A stretch of DNA of 64,000 bases from Devosia sp. SD17-2 (GTDB lineage: Bacteria > Pseudomonadota > Alphaproteobacteria > Rhizobiales > Devosiaceae). The DNA lies in NCBI RefSeq assembly GCF_029201565.1, contig NZ_CP104002.1, forward strand, positions 1,815,001 to 1,879,000. The letters run 5' to 3'. The position numbers and the translations under genes are program-made. Numbering within the stretch: position 1 is the stretch's first letter; each line of letters begins with the position of its first letter. Shown in pieces: positions 25,641-34,103 of this stretch. A model generated the notes under the pieces. It did not search any database, was not told the origin of the DNA, and saw nothing but the letters and a program-made list of their open reading frames with translations.

Positions 25641-26393
25641 ATGACTGATCCAGGTCAAGGCCCGGAGAACCGGCCTTCTCCCGAGCGTGAGCCGATCTTC
25701 CTGCTGCCCGGTTCGATCACCGCGCTGGTTGGGGTGCTGGTGGCCGTTCACCTGGCGTCAACCATGGCGCTTAACCCCCAGGGGCTGGCGGATTTCTATG
25801 TCTGGTTCGCCTATCAGCCCCTGCGTATCCTTCTGGCACAGCAGGACCCGAGCTATCTCATTCCGCTGCTTTGGACGCCGTTTTCCCATGCTTTTATCCA
25901 CGGCGGCTGGGACCATCTGCTGATCAATGTCGCCTGGCTGGTCATCTTCGCAACGCCGGTGGCGCGTCGCTACGGGGCAGGGCCCATGCTGGCGATCTTT
26001 CTCCTGTCCGCCGCAGCCGGTGCCGCCGCCTTCACCCTGACTTCGCTCTACGAGGGGATTTTTCTCATCGGCGCATCGGGCGGCGTCGCCGGGCTGACCG
26101 GCGCGGCCGTACGCTTCATCTTCCAGCCGGTGCTGTGGACGCGCCATCCCGAGACCGGGGAGAGAATCGTGCTCGGACGACGCCTCGCCAGTGTGCGCGA
26201 AGTCTTCGCGGATTCGCGGTCGCGATTCTTCACCCTGATCTGGCTGGTGCTCAACGCCGCCGTGCCGCTCGCGCCACTGCTCATGGGCACAAGCCTCGGC
26301 ATTGCCTGGCAAGCGCATCTGGGCGGCTTTATCGCCGGTTTCTTCATGGTCGGCCTGTTCGAGCGGCGCTCCCGCGCCCAGGCGCAGGGCTAG
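25641..26393 (+). CDS. Rhomboid family intramembrane serine protease
   Basis: 250 residues with six or so membrane segments. The rhomboid active site is present: HGGWDHLLINVAWL (His and Asn side of the oxyanion region), nucleophile Ser146 in LIGASGGVAGLTG (GxSG) and His226 in WQAHLGGFIAGFFMVGLFE. The ATG at 25641 has AAAGGA upstream; the open frame before it lies in the promoter region. The substrate is not known. Confidence 0.92.
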   Translation: MTDPGQGPENRPSPEREPIFLLPGSITALVGVLVAVHLASTMALNPQGLADFYVWFAYQPLRILLAQQDPSYLIPLLWTPFSHAFIHGGWDHLLINVAWLVIFATPVARRYGAGPMLAIFLLSAAAGAAAFTLTSLYEGIFLIGASGGVAGLTGAAVRFIFQPVLWTRHPETGERIVLGRRLASVREVFADSRSRFFTLIWLVLNAAVPLAPLLMGTSLGIAWQAHLGGFIAGFFMVGLFERRSRAQAQG

Positions 26394-26399
26394 GCGGCC

Positions 26400-26852
26400 T
26401 CAGCCGCCGTAGACCGCCTTCGGATCGAAAAGACGAGGCAGGCCGGTGTCTTCAAGACCGGCCTTTCCGTCCTGCAGGGTCACGCGGCGATAAAAACAGC
26501 TCTTCCGGCCGGTGTGGCAGGCCGCTCCGCGCCCGGTCTGGCGAACAACCATGACCAGGCAGTCCTGATCGCAGTCAGTCGTTAGCTCCACCACTTCCTG
26601 CAACTCGCCCGAGGTTTCGCCCTTCTTCCAGAGCGAATTTCGCGACCGCGACCAGTAGTGGGCGATGCCAGTCTCAAGCGTCAGCGCCAGCGCCTCGGCG
26701 TTCATATGGGCGACCATCAGCACATCCTTGCTGCCGGCTTCCACGGTCACAACCGTGATCAGGCCCTTGTCGTCAAAGCGCGGGGCGAAGGCCGTGCCTT
26801 CTTCGAGCTCCTCGTGGGTCAGCGATTTCGGATCTGCAAATGCTGTTGTCAT
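26400..26852 (-). CDS. hisI: Phosphoribosyl-AMP cyclohydrolase
   Basis: Third step of histidine synthesis, opening the purine ring of PR-AMP. The 150 residues form a stand-alone HisI (no HisE fusion). Metal- and substrate-site motifs are [26 protein letters not shown] and the C-terminal [14 protein letters not shown] with paired Cys and His. It is convergent with the rhomboid gene, with a gap of only 6 bases. Confidence 0.95.
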   Translation of the reverse strand: MTTAFADPKSLTHEELEEGTAFAPRFDDKGLITVVTVEAGSKDVLMVAHMNAEALALTLETGIAHYWSRSRNSLWKKGETSGELQEVVELTTDCDQDCLVMVVRQTGRGAACHTGRKSCFYRRVTLQDGKAGLEDTGLPRLFDPKAVYGG

Positions 26853-26913
26853 GATGCGCACCCTTGGCTTGGCAGCGAGGCTCTAGCGCGCATCATGGAT
26901 TTACGCCAGTGCT

Positions 26914-27747
26914 TCAGCTCTGGAGGCCGAACCAGATCTCTATGTCCCCGCTGCCGGTGCGGGCGTCAAAGCCGGGTCCGTAATATTCGATGAAACTATA
27001 GTCCGCCTCGCTGGCTTCATACCCATTGCGTGTCAGCCACCCTTCCGCAGCGCCGATCGTTGCGCGCAGGGTGGACAAATCTCCCTTGTGGGCAAAGCGC
27101 GCCCATTTGAGCGCCGGAGCCGAGATCTGTTCGAGATCCGCCGGTGTTTCCGCTCCGGCGCGCATTTCCACGGCCACCACATATTCGAAGTGGTCGTCGG
27201 ACATGTCGCCGATAATGCCATAGGCGGCACCGGCTATGGCGCCGTCGATATGCCCGATATAGGGCTGAAAGCGTTGCCATTGGCCGGGGAGGCCGGCGGG
27301 GTTGTCCATCCTGTGCCGCTCAGAGATGCCGGCAAAATACATGATGGGGCGAGTTTCGAACCGGGGCGGCTCGAGTGTGACTTGTGCTTGTCTATCCATT
27401 CTCTGAGGCTCCACGAGAGAAATGCCATCCAGATTGCGTCTCTGGCGAACAGCTTGCGGCGTCATGCCGAACTGATCGCGAAAGGCGCGGGTGAATGCCT
27501 CATGCGAGCCATAGCCTGCCTCCAGCGCCACCGAGAGAATATCGGGAGCGCCCTGGGCCAATTGGCGTGCCGCCTCGCTCAGTCGCCGTGCCCTCAGATA
27601 GGCCGTGACCGAATATCCGGTCACGAGAGGAAAGACGCGGGAGAGATAGCTTTTGGAGAGGCCGGTCACATCCGCCAGCTCATCCAGGCCAAGCGGCTCG
27701 CGTGAGCGGCTTTCGAGGACCCAGAGCATTTTGGCGACAATGGACAT
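26914..27747 (-). CDS. AraC-family regulator with GyrI-like effector domain
   Basis: 277 residues. The N-terminal AraC/XylS DNA-binding domain carries two helix-turn-helix units (GLDELADVTGLSKSYLSRVFPLVTGYSVTAYLRARRLSEAARQL; DILSVALEAGYGSHEAFTRAFRDQFGMTPQAVRQ). A C-terminal GyrI-like (Rob/SoxS-associated) small-molecule-binding domain follows (FETRPIMYFAG... to IEIWFGLQS). Such regulators usually respond to hydrophobic compounds and drive detoxification genes. Targets are unknown. Confidence 0.92.
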   Translation of the reverse strand: MSIVAKMLWVLESRSREPLGLDELADVTGLSKSYLSRVFPLVTGYSVTAYLRARRLSEAARQLAQGAPDILSVALEAGYGSHEAFTRAFRDQFGMTPQAVRQRRNLDGISLVEPQRMDRQAQVTLEPPRFETRPIMYFAGISERHRMDNPAGLPGQWQRFQPYIGHIDGAIAGAAYGIIGDMSDDHFEYVVAVEMRAGAETPADLEQISAPALKWARFAHKGDLSTLRATIGAAEGWLTRNGYEASEADYSFIEYYGPGFDARTGSGDIEIWFGLQS

Positions 27748-27840
27748 GGCAGTTACCCGCTTGAGACGGGTAGTCTATGCCATATCGAAAACAAGCGCGT
27801 TTGATCGCGCTTGCTCTGGTTTGGAATTTGGCGAGCCGTC

Positions 27841-28464
27841 TTAGCGGCGATTGACCATGGCGAAGAACCGGTCCTGCTCGACGCGGTCCTCTGCAAACAC
27901 ACCGGTAAAGCGGTGGGTGATTGTCATCACGTCGTGGGCCTTCACGCCGCGCATGGTCATGCACATGTGCTCGGCCTCGAGCATCACTGCGGCGCCACGC
28001 GGGCCGAGGTTTTCGTTGATGGCGTCGACGATCTGCGCCGTCATGGTCTCCTGCGTCTGCAGGCGGCGCGCGAAGACGTCAACGAGGCGCGCCAGCTTGG
28101 ACAGCCCCACGACGCCATCATGCGGCAGATAGGCGATATGGGCCTTGCCGTAGAACGGCACCATGTGGTGCTCGCAATGGGCATAGAACGGAATATCGCG
28201 CACAAAGACGATGTCGTCGTAGCCGCCGACTTCCTTGAATGTCTTGGCCAGAACGGCCTTGGCATCCTGCGTATAGCCGCCGAACAGCTCGCCATAGGCC
28301 TTGGTCACGCGGGCAGGGGTCTCCAGCAGGCCTTCGCGCGTCGGATCATCTCCAGCCCAGGCGATAAGCGTGCGGACAGCCTGTTCGGCTTCCTCACGGG
28401 TTGGCCGGGGCAGAGCGGTCGCGCTCAAGGGCGCAGCGGAAATTGGCTTGGCGCGGACATCCAT
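27841..28464 (-). CDS. folE: GTP cyclohydrolase I
   Basis: First enzyme of tetrahydrofolate synthesis, GTP to 7,8-dihydroneopterin triphosphate. The ATG at 28464 with AAGGAG upstream gives 207 residues. Zinc and catalytic motifs are [19 protein letters not shown] (Cys and His ligands), [21 protein letters not shown] and [14 protein letters not shown] (second Cys). It is divergent from the Fe-S scaffold gene. Confidence 0.96.
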   Translation of the reverse strand: MDVRAKPISAAPLSATALPRPTREEAEQAVRTLIAWAGDDPTREGLLETPARVTKAYGELFGGYTQDAKAVLAKTFKEVGGYDDIVFVRDIPFYAHCEHHMVPFYGKAHIAYLPHDGVVGLSKLARLVDVFARRLQTQETMTAQIVDAINENLGPRGAAVMLEAEHMCMTMRGVKAHDVMTITHRFTGVFAEDRVEQDRFFAMVNRR

Positions 28465-28619
28465 CTGGCTGGCTCCTTGGGGGCGTTGCAATCCGCCTTG
28501 TTATACGGGGGCGTGATCGATCTGGACCTGTCGAGCAGATTGAATGCAGTGACGCTCTGCTGGCGACACCCTATATAGAAGGGTAGGACTATGGGAACAA
28601 GAAGCAGAATTTTTCGATT

Positions 28620-29075
28620 ATGTCGCTGAGCGAGCTCTATTCTGACCGGATTCTTGAACTGGCGGGCAATGCGCCGCAGCCCGGTCGGCTGGCCGCTCCG
28701 GATGCCAGCGCTCGAAAGGTCAGCCGCGTCTGTGGCTCCGTGATCGAGGTGGATATCCAGCTCGAGAACGGTGTCATCACAGCCTACGGGCATGATGTGT
28801 CGGCCTGCGCACTCGGCCAGACCAGTGCCGCGATCGTTGCCGAGCAGATCGTCGGCACCAGCGCATCAGACTTCCGCTCACTCCGTGACGCCATGCATGC
28901 CATGCTCAGGGCCGAGGGCGCGCCACCCAATGGAAAATGGTCGGATTTGCGATATCTCGAGCCAGTGCGCGACTTTCCAGCCCGGCACACATCCACGCTG
29001 CTCGTCTTTGATGCAGTGGTTGCGGCACTGGAAAAAATCGAATCAGCCCAACCGCTTGGTGCGTCCGGTTCATGA
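28620..29075 (+). CDS. Iron-sulfur cluster scaffold (IscU/NifU N-terminal-like)
   Basis: 151 residues, MSLSELYSDRILELAGN..., of the IscU-like family. The cluster-binding cysteines are partly kept: RVCGSVIEVDIQL (Cys, G in place of the usual CGD) and DVSACALGQTSAAIVAEQIVG (Cys), while the third conserved Cys is not seen. This divergent group is common in Alphaproteobacteria beside folE and yidD. Whether it assembles clusters is uncertain. Its stop overlaps the ATG of yidD (ATGA). Confidence 0.85.
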   Translation: MSLSELYSDRILELAGNAPQPGRLAAPDASARKVSRVCGSVIEVDIQLENGVITAYGHDVSACALGQTSAAIVAEQIVGTSASDFRSLRDAMHAMLRAEGAPPNGKWSDLRYLEPVRDFPARHTSTLLVFDAVVAALEKIESAQPLGASGS

Positions 29076-29383
29076 AGAGAATCATCGCAGCGTTCTGGCA
29101 GGCGGTGGATTTCCCGTTCAAGCTGGCCGCCATTTTCCTCATCACGCTTTATCGCTACACGCTCTCGGCCTTCGCCGGGCGCACCTGTCGGCATTTGCCG
29201 ACCTGTTCTGAATTTACCCGCGACAGCATCTGGCGCTTCGGCTTCTGGCCGGGCGGCTGGATGGGATTGGCGCGATTCTGGCGCTGTCGCCCGGGCGGCA
29301 CGCATGGGTATGATCCAGTTCCGGAGGCGCTGCCGGAAGCGGGCAGCTGGTATCAACCATGGCGGTATGGCCGCTGGAGGTAA
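29072..29383 (+). CDS. yidD: Membrane protein insertion efficiency factor YidD
   Basis: 103 residues. An amphipathic/hydrophobic N-terminus (FPFKLAAIFLITLYRYTLSAF) is followed by the Cys-rich YidD signature GRTCRHLPTCSEFTRDSIWRFGFWPGGWMGLARFWRCRPGGTHGYDPVPE. YidD aids YidC-mediated membrane insertion at the inner membrane. It is translationally coupled to the scaffold gene, away from the more usual rnpA-yidC locus. Confidence 0.94.
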   Translation: MKRIIAAFWQAVDFPFKLAAIFLITLYRYTLSAFAGRTCRHLPTCSEFTRDSIWRFGFWPGGWMGLARFWRCRPGGTHGYDPVPEALPEAGSWYQPWRYGRWR

Positions 29384-29388
29384 GACAC

Positions 29389-29784
29389 ATGCTGAGGGGA
29401 AGCTGTCTGTGCGGCGCGGTGGGCTATGAGGTCGAAGATGCCTTTGTCGCCGCGTTTTTCTGCCATTGCTCCCGGTGCCGGCGCGCCACCGGTTCCGCAT
29501 TCAAGCCAATGGCCTCCATCCCGTTTGACCGTATCCGTCTGGTCCGGGGCGAAGATGATCTGCTGCTTTATGGGGAGGCGGAGGGCAGCCGCGATTTCCA
29601 CTGCGGCAAGTGCGGGTCGCTGCTCTATTCCTACATTGCCGTTAACGGAAACGGCCATGTGACCATGGGCACTTTGATCGATCCCCCAACCATCCAGCCC
29701 TCGTTTCATATCTTCGTCGGCTCCAAGGCGAGCTGGTACGAGATCAACGACGATTTGCCCCAGTTCAGTGAACTGCCGACATGA
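29389..29784 (+). CDS. GFA/CENP-V-fold zinc protein
   Basis: 131 residues from ATG 29389 with GGAGGT upstream. Zinc-binding pattern of the glutathione-dependent formaldehyde-activating (GFA) family: GSCLCGAVGYEV, FFCHCSRCRRATGSAF and FHCGKCGSLLYSY. Most GFA proteins have no proven activity despite the name; some are S-(hydroxymethyl)glutathione synthase-like. It lies 5 bases after yidD, same direction. Confidence 0.9.
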   Translation: MLRGSCLCGAVGYEVEDAFVAAFFCHCSRCRRATGSAFKPMASIPFDRIRLVRGEDDLLLYGEAEGSRDFHCGKCGSLLYSYIAVNGNGHVTMGTLIDPPTIQPSFHIFVGSKASWYEINDDLPQFSELPT

Positions 29785-29880
29785 TTGGCAAGTAAAGGCT
29801 GGAAATCCCGGCTATTCGTGGTAATCCGTCGACCTCGCGCCCATTCGGACAGCGCGACAACCCTTTTCTGGAGATCAAAA

Positions 29881-31848
29881 ATGTCAATCAAGGTGACGTT
29901 CCCCGATGGTGCAGTGCGCGAATTTCCGCGTGGCACTACCGGCACCGCCATCGTTGATGGCATTTCCAAGAGCCTGGCCAAGAAGACTGTGGCCATGCGC
30001 TGGAACGGTGTCCTCTCCGATCTCTCTGACGCCCTCGAAGCCGACGGCGCGCTGGAATTCGTCACGCGCGATTCCGGCTCCAAGGACGTGCTCGAGCTGA
30101 TCCGCCACGACGCGGCCCACGTTCTCGCCGAAGCCGTGCAGGAGCTCTGGCCCGATACGCAGGTCACCATCGGCCCCGTCATCGACAACGGCTTTTATTA
30201 CGACTTCTATCGCGAAGCCGGCCCGTTCACCGAGGATGAGCTGCGCGTCATCGAAAAGAAGATGAGCGAGATCATCGATCGCGGCGCCGTCTTCACCAAG
30301 GAAGTGTGGACGCGCGACCAGGCCAAGGACTTCTTCCGCGCCAAGGGCGAGGAGTTCAAGGTCGAGCTCGTTGGCGCCATCCCGGCCGATCAGTCGCTGA
30401 AAATGTACAAGCAGGGTCAGTGGATCGACCTCTGCCGCGGCCCGCATATGCGCTCCGTCAAGGACGTCGGCCAGGCGTTCAAGCTGACCAAGGTTGCCGG
30501 TGCATACTGGCGCGGTGACAGCAATCGCGAAGTGCTTAGCCGCATCTACGGCACCGCCTTTGCGACCAAGGAAGAGCTCGAAGCCTACCTCCACATGGTG
30601 GAAGAGGCCGAAAAGCGCGATCACCGCAAGCTTGGCCGCGAGATGGACCTCTTCCACATGCAGGAAGAAGCCCCGGGCCAGGTGTTCTGGCACCCCAAGG
30701 GCTGGAGCATCTATGTGGCGCTCCAGGACTACATGCGCCGCAAGCAGCGCGCCGACGGCTATGTCGAGGTGAACACCCCACAGGTGGTCAGCCGCAAGCT
30801 GTGGGAAGCCTCGGGCCACTGGGACAATTACCAGGAAAACATGTTCATCGTCGAAGTCGACGAGGAGCATGCCAAGACCAAGGCAATCAACGCGCTAAAG
30901 CCGATGAACTGCCCCTGCCACGTGCAGGTGTTCAACCATGGCTTGAAGTCCTACCGCGATCTGCCGCTGCGCATGGCCGAATTCGGCGCGTGCAGCCGCT
31001 ATGAGCCGTCCGGTGCTCTGCACGGCATCATGCGCGTGCGCGGCTTTACCCAGGACGACGCCCACATCTTCTGCACGGAAGATCAGATCGAAGCCGAAAC
31101 CAAGAAGTTCATCGAACTTCTGGCCAGCGTCTATGCCGATCTCGGCTTTGAGGGCTGGCGCATCAAGCTCTCGACGCGCCCCGGAAAGCGTATCGGTTCG
31201 GAAGAGAGCTGGGATCGCGCCGAAGCCGCGCTGGGCAATGCCTGCAAGGCTGCCGGGCACGACTATGTTGTCTTCCCGGGCGAGGGCGCCTTCTATGGTC
31301 CCAAGCTCGAATTCGTGCTGACCGACGCAATCGGCCGCGACTGGCAGTGTGGTACGCTCCAGGTCGACCCGAACCTGCCCGAACGTCTCGATGCCGAATA
31401 TGTGGGCGCAGACGGTGCCAAGCACCGTCCGGTCATGCTTCACCGCGCCGTGCTCGGCAGCTTCGAGCGCTTCATCGGCATTCTGATCGAGAACAGCTCG
31501 GGCAAGCTGCCGATGTGGCTGGCCCCGACCCAGGTCGTGGTGACCACCATTGTTTCGGAAGCCGACGGCTATGCCGAGAAGCTGGTCGCCCAGCTGCGCG
31601 CCTCGGGCATTCGTGCCGAGATCGACACGCGCAACGAGAAGATCAACTACAAGGTCCGCGAGCACTCCGTCGCCAAGGTGCCGCTGCTGTTTGTGGTCGG
31701 CAAGCGCGAGGCCGAGGAGGGCACTGTCTCCGTCCGCCGTCTCGGCACCGAAGGCCAGAAGGTCATGCCGGCAATGGAAGCCATCGTCGCGCTCATGACC
31801 GAAGGCACACCGCCGGACCTGCGCCAGAAGGCAGAGGTCGCCGCCTGA
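29881..31848 (+). CDS. thrS: Threonyl-tRNA synthetase
   Basis: Charges tRNA-Thr in the cytoplasm. The 655 residues have an N-terminal TGS domain ([21 protein letters not shown]), an editing N2 domain with [15 protein letters not shown], the class II core with zinc Cys in [10 protein letters not shown], motif 2 [30 protein letters not shown] and motif 3 [17 protein letters not shown], and a C-terminal anticodon-binding domain. The ATG at 29881 has GGAG upstream; the open frame before it is not conserved. Its TGA overlaps the next ATG. Confidence 0.97.
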   Translation: MSIKVTFPDGAVREFPRGTTGTAIVDGISKSLAKKTVAMRWNGVLSDLSDALEADGALEFVTRDSGSKDVLELIRHDAAHVLAEAVQELWPDTQVTIGPVIDNGFYYDFYREAGPFTEDELRVIEKKMSEIIDRGAVFTKEVWTRDQAKDFFRAKGEEFKVELVGAIPADQSLKMYKQGQWIDLCRGPHMRSVKDVGQAFKLTKVAGAYWRGDSNREVLSRIYGTAFATKEELEAYLHMVEEAEKRDHRKLGREMDLFHMQEEAPGQVFWHPKGWSIYVALQDYMRRKQRADGYVEVNTPQVVSRKLWEASGHWDNYQENMFIVEVDEEHAKTKAINALKPMNCPCHVQVFNHGLKSYRDLPLRMAEFGACSRYEPSGALHGIMRVRGFTQDDAHIFCTEDQIEAETKKFIELLASVYADLGFEGWRIKLSTRPGKRIGSEESWDRAEAALGNACKAAGHDYVVFPGEGAFYGPKLEFVLTDAIGRDWQCGTLQVDPNLPERLDAEYVGADGAKHRPVMLHRAVLGSFERFIGILIENSSGKLPMWLAPTQVVVTTIVSEADGYAEKLVAQLRASGIRAEIDTRNEKINYKVREHSVAKVPLLFVVGKREAEEGTVSVRRLGTEGQKVMPAMEAIVALMTEGTPPDLRQKAEVAA

Positions 31849-32078
31849 TGCCGCAGCGTCCGTCCAATCGCGAGATGAAGGCCCTCTTCCATATGGGAGA
31901 GGACAAGGCTCTCGGGCCTGAGGACTTCAAGGATATCGGCGAAAAGACCTTTGCCGGCATGCTCAAGAAGAAGTGGGTCGAAGAGGCCGAAGGTCGGCCC
32001 GGAAAATTCCGGACGACCGAAAAAGGCCGCGTCATCCACGACGAGGAAGTCTATTTCACCGGCCGCTGGAAGCGCTAA
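31848..32078 (+). CDS. Small basic protein, winged-helix-like, unknown function
   Basis: 76 residues, [22 protein letters not shown], starting at the ATG that overlaps the thrS stop (TGATG). The middle and end (FAGMLKKKWVEEAEGRPGKFRTTEKGRVIHDEEVYF) resemble the recognition helix and wing of a winged-helix fold. It is basic and probably nucleic-acid binding. It is coupled between thrS and arfB, so a translation-related role is possible but unproven. Confidence 0.65.
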   Translation: MPQRPSNREMKALFHMGEDKALGPEDFKDIGEKTFAGMLKKKWVEEAEGRPGKFRTTEKGRVIHDEEVYFTGRWKR

Positions 32079-32092
32079 CAAAGGAGCGGGAC

Positions 32093-32524
32093 ATGGCTGA
32101 TCCCATTGCCATAACCCGCTTCGTCTCTATCGATCCCACCGAGATCGAGGAAACTTTCGTGCGCGGCTCGGGGCCGGGCGGGCAGAACGTCAACAAGGTC
32201 GCAAGCGCGGTCCAGCTGCGCTTCGACCTGCAGAACTCTCCCAATCTGTCCGATGCGATGAAGCGGCGCGTTGCCGCCCTGGCCGGCAGCCGGCTGACCA
32301 AGGATGGCGTCATCGTCATCACGTCGAACTCCCATCGCGATCAGCCGCTCAACCGGGCCGAGGCCCTGGCGCGGCTTGTCGCCCTGTTGCGGGAAGGCGC
32401 CCACCCGCCCAAACCGCGCATCGCCACCCGCCCCACGCTCGCCTCGAAAAAGCGCCGGCTCGAGGGCAAGACTATCCGTTCCGATGTCAAACGCCTGCGC
32501 GGCGCGCCGCGCGGCGACGACTGA
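32093..32524 (+). CDS. arfB: Alternative ribosome-rescue factor ArfB (YaeJ)
   Basis: Hydrolyses peptidyl-tRNA on ribosomes stalled without a stop codon. The 143 residues start at ATG 32093 (AAGGAG upstream). The catalytic GGQ motif lies in FVRGSGPGGQNVNKVASAVQLRFD, followed by the release-factor-like core, and there is a basic C-terminal tail (KKRRLEGKTIRSDVKRLRG) that inserts in the mRNA channel in ArfB. It is in one operon with thrS and the phosphohexomutase. Confidence 0.93.
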   Translation: MADPIAITRFVSIDPTEIEETFVRGSGPGGQNVNKVASAVQLRFDLQNSPNLSDAMKRRVAALAGSRLTKDGVIVITSNSHRDQPLNRAEALARLVALLREGAHPPKPRIATRPTLASKKRRLEGKTIRSDVKRLRGAPRGDD

Positions 32525-32546
32525 CCGTCTCCAGAAGGGCCACATC

Positions 32547-33926
32547 ATGAGTCTCAAATTCGGCACCAGCGGCGTCCGCGGCCTTGTCACCGACCTCGCC
32601 GGTCAGCCGGCCCGCCGCTATGTCACGGCCTTTCTCAGCCACCTTCGAACCTCCGGCCAGATGCAGGCTGGTCGTGTGCTGGTCGGGTATGATCTGCGCC
32701 CCTCGAGCCCCGATATTGCCCGCGACTGCCTGATCGCCATTTCTGACGCCGGCTTCACCCCCATCGATTGCGGCGAAGTCGCCACGCCCGCGCTGGCCCT
32801 GCGCGCCCTCGACACCAAGGCGGCCGCCGTGATGATCACCGGCAGCCACATCCCCGCTGACCGGAACGGCCTCAAATTCTACACCCCCGCCGGCGAAATC
32901 AGTAAGGCCGACGAGCAGGGCATCCTCGCCCAGCTTTCCGACGCCGATATCGCCGAGGCCGCCGTCACGGCCGAGAATGAATTCGCGGTCACCCAGGCGG
33001 CCTATCTCAACCGCTGCGTCGCGCTGCTCCCGGAAAACGGGCTCAAGGGCCTGCGCATCGGCGTCTTCGAGCACTCGACTGTCTCGCGCGACCTCCTCGG
33101 CCAGGTGCTCCGCGCTCTCGGCGCGGAAACAATCTCGCTCGGGCGCAGCGATGTTTTCGTGCCCGTCGACACCGAGGCCTTTTCCGATGCGCTCTTTGCC
33201 CCGCTCAAGGGCTGGCTCACCGAACACAAGCTCGATGCCATCGTCTCCGCCGATGGCGATGCCGACCGTCCGCTGCTGATGGACGGGGAGGGCACTTTTG
33301 TCCGCGGCGATGCGCTGGGACTTCTGGCAGCCCGTTTCCTTGGTGCCCGCGCCGTCGTCACGCCGGTCACCTCCAATTCGGCCATCGAGCGCACCGGCTA
33401 TTTTGCCGCCGTCATCCGCACGCGGGTCGGCTCGCCCTTTGTCGTCGCCGGCATGGAGGCGGGCGGTGACAAGGTTGTTGGCTTTGAAGCCAATGGCGGC
33501 ACTTTCGTCGGCCCGGGTTTTGAGCTCGCTCCCTTGCCCACGCGCGACGCCATCCTGCCCATTCTGGCGGTCTTCAGCCTTGCCCAGCAGCAGAACATCT
33601 CCGTGGCGCGGCTGGTGCGCGACCTGCCGCTGCAGATCGCCGTCGCCGACCGCCTGCAGGACGTCCCCAGCGAACGCAGCGCCGCCTTCCTCTCGCGGCT
33701 CGAAATCGACCCGGCCTATGCTAGCGAACTGTTCGGGGACAATGCCATTGCTGGCGTCAACGCCATCGACGGGCTGCAATTCCACCTCGCCAGCGGCGAG
33801 ACCGTACATTTTCGTGGGTCGGGCAATGCGCCCGAACTGCGGTGCTACGTCGAGGCCGGAACGCCTGAAAAGGCTACCACCCTTCTCGGCTGGGCCATGG
33901 ACGTTTTGAAGAAAGCCGTGCGCTGA
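32547..33926 (+). CDS. Phosphomannomutase / phosphoglucomutase family
   Basis: 459 residues of the alpha-D-phosphohexomutase superfamily. FGTSGVRGLVTDL lies at the N-terminus. The phosphoserine loop reads ITGSHIPADRNGLKFY (Ser in GSHIP instead of the commoner TASHNP), the metal loop DGDADRPLL (DGDADR for DGDGDR), the sugar-binding part GMEAGGDKVVGFEANGG and the phosphate-binding loop RGSGNAPELR. It makes sugar-1-phosphates for envelope polysaccharides. The exact substrate is open. Confidence 0.9.
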   Translation: MSLKFGTSGVRGLVTDLAGQPARRYVTAFLSHLRTSGQMQAGRVLVGYDLRPSSPDIARDCLIAISDAGFTPIDCGEVATPALALRALDTKAAAVMITGSHIPADRNGLKFYTPAGEISKADEQGILAQLSDADIAEAAVTAENEFAVTQAAYLNRCVALLPENGLKGLRIGVFEHSTVSRDLLGQVLRALGAETISLGRSDVFVPVDTEAFSDALFAPLKGWLTEHKLDAIVSADGDADRPLLMDGEGTFVRGDALGLLAARFLGARAVVTPVTSNSAIERTGYFAAVIRTRVGSPFVVAGMEAGGDKVVGFEANGGTFVGPGFELAPLPTRDAILPILAVFSLAQQQNISVARLVRDLPLQIAVADRLQDVPSERSAAFLSRLEIDPAYASELFGDNAIAGVNAIDGLQFHLASGETVHFRGSGNAPELRCYVEAGTPEKATTLLGWAMDVLKKAVR

Positions 33927-33962
33927 AGCAAAGCGCCGCACGCGGGGGGAAACCCGCACTCG

Positions 33963-34060
33963 ACCTCCCGCTGTCAGGGGGGAGCCCATCGTGGCTCTCA
34001 AATTGCCCGCGCCCACCGGCCGGATCCCTCCCTCTATCAGGGGGAGGCCAGGAGGGGGTA
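33963..34060. repeat. Extragenic palindromic repeat block
   Basis: GC-rich intergenic block with two imperfect palindromes, CCTCCCGCTGTCAGGGGGGAG near 33964 and CCCTCCCTCTATCAGGGGGA near 34026, the latter followed by GGCCAGGAGGGGGTA. The same style of repeat (CCTCCC...GGGAGG) recurs at 57438-57720, 59262-59365, 62784-62840 and 63950-63984. Confidence 0.7.
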
Positions 34061-34076
34061 TCTGCGAGCCCCGCCC

Positions 34077-34103
34077 AAAAAAAGAGGGCGCGGAAGCGCC
34101 CTC
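34077..34103 (-). terminator. Terminator hairpin, left copy, carrying the T tract
   Basis: Stem GAGGGCGC (34084-34091), loop GGAA, stem GCGCCCTC (34096-34103). Seven A at 34077-34083 become a T tract on the reverse strand. It is now the left target duplication of the IS element. Before insertion it would have been the terminator of the gene ending at 35671, now 1.5 kb away. Confidence 0.8.

Noticed and set aside
29884..30870. Reverse-strand open frame of 328 codons opposite thrS
   Set aside because: Antisense to a highly conserved synthetase; no motif.
32487..34016. Reverse-strand open frame of 509 codons opposite the phosphohexomutase
   Set aside because: Shadow of a recognised gene; also enters the palindromic repeat block.
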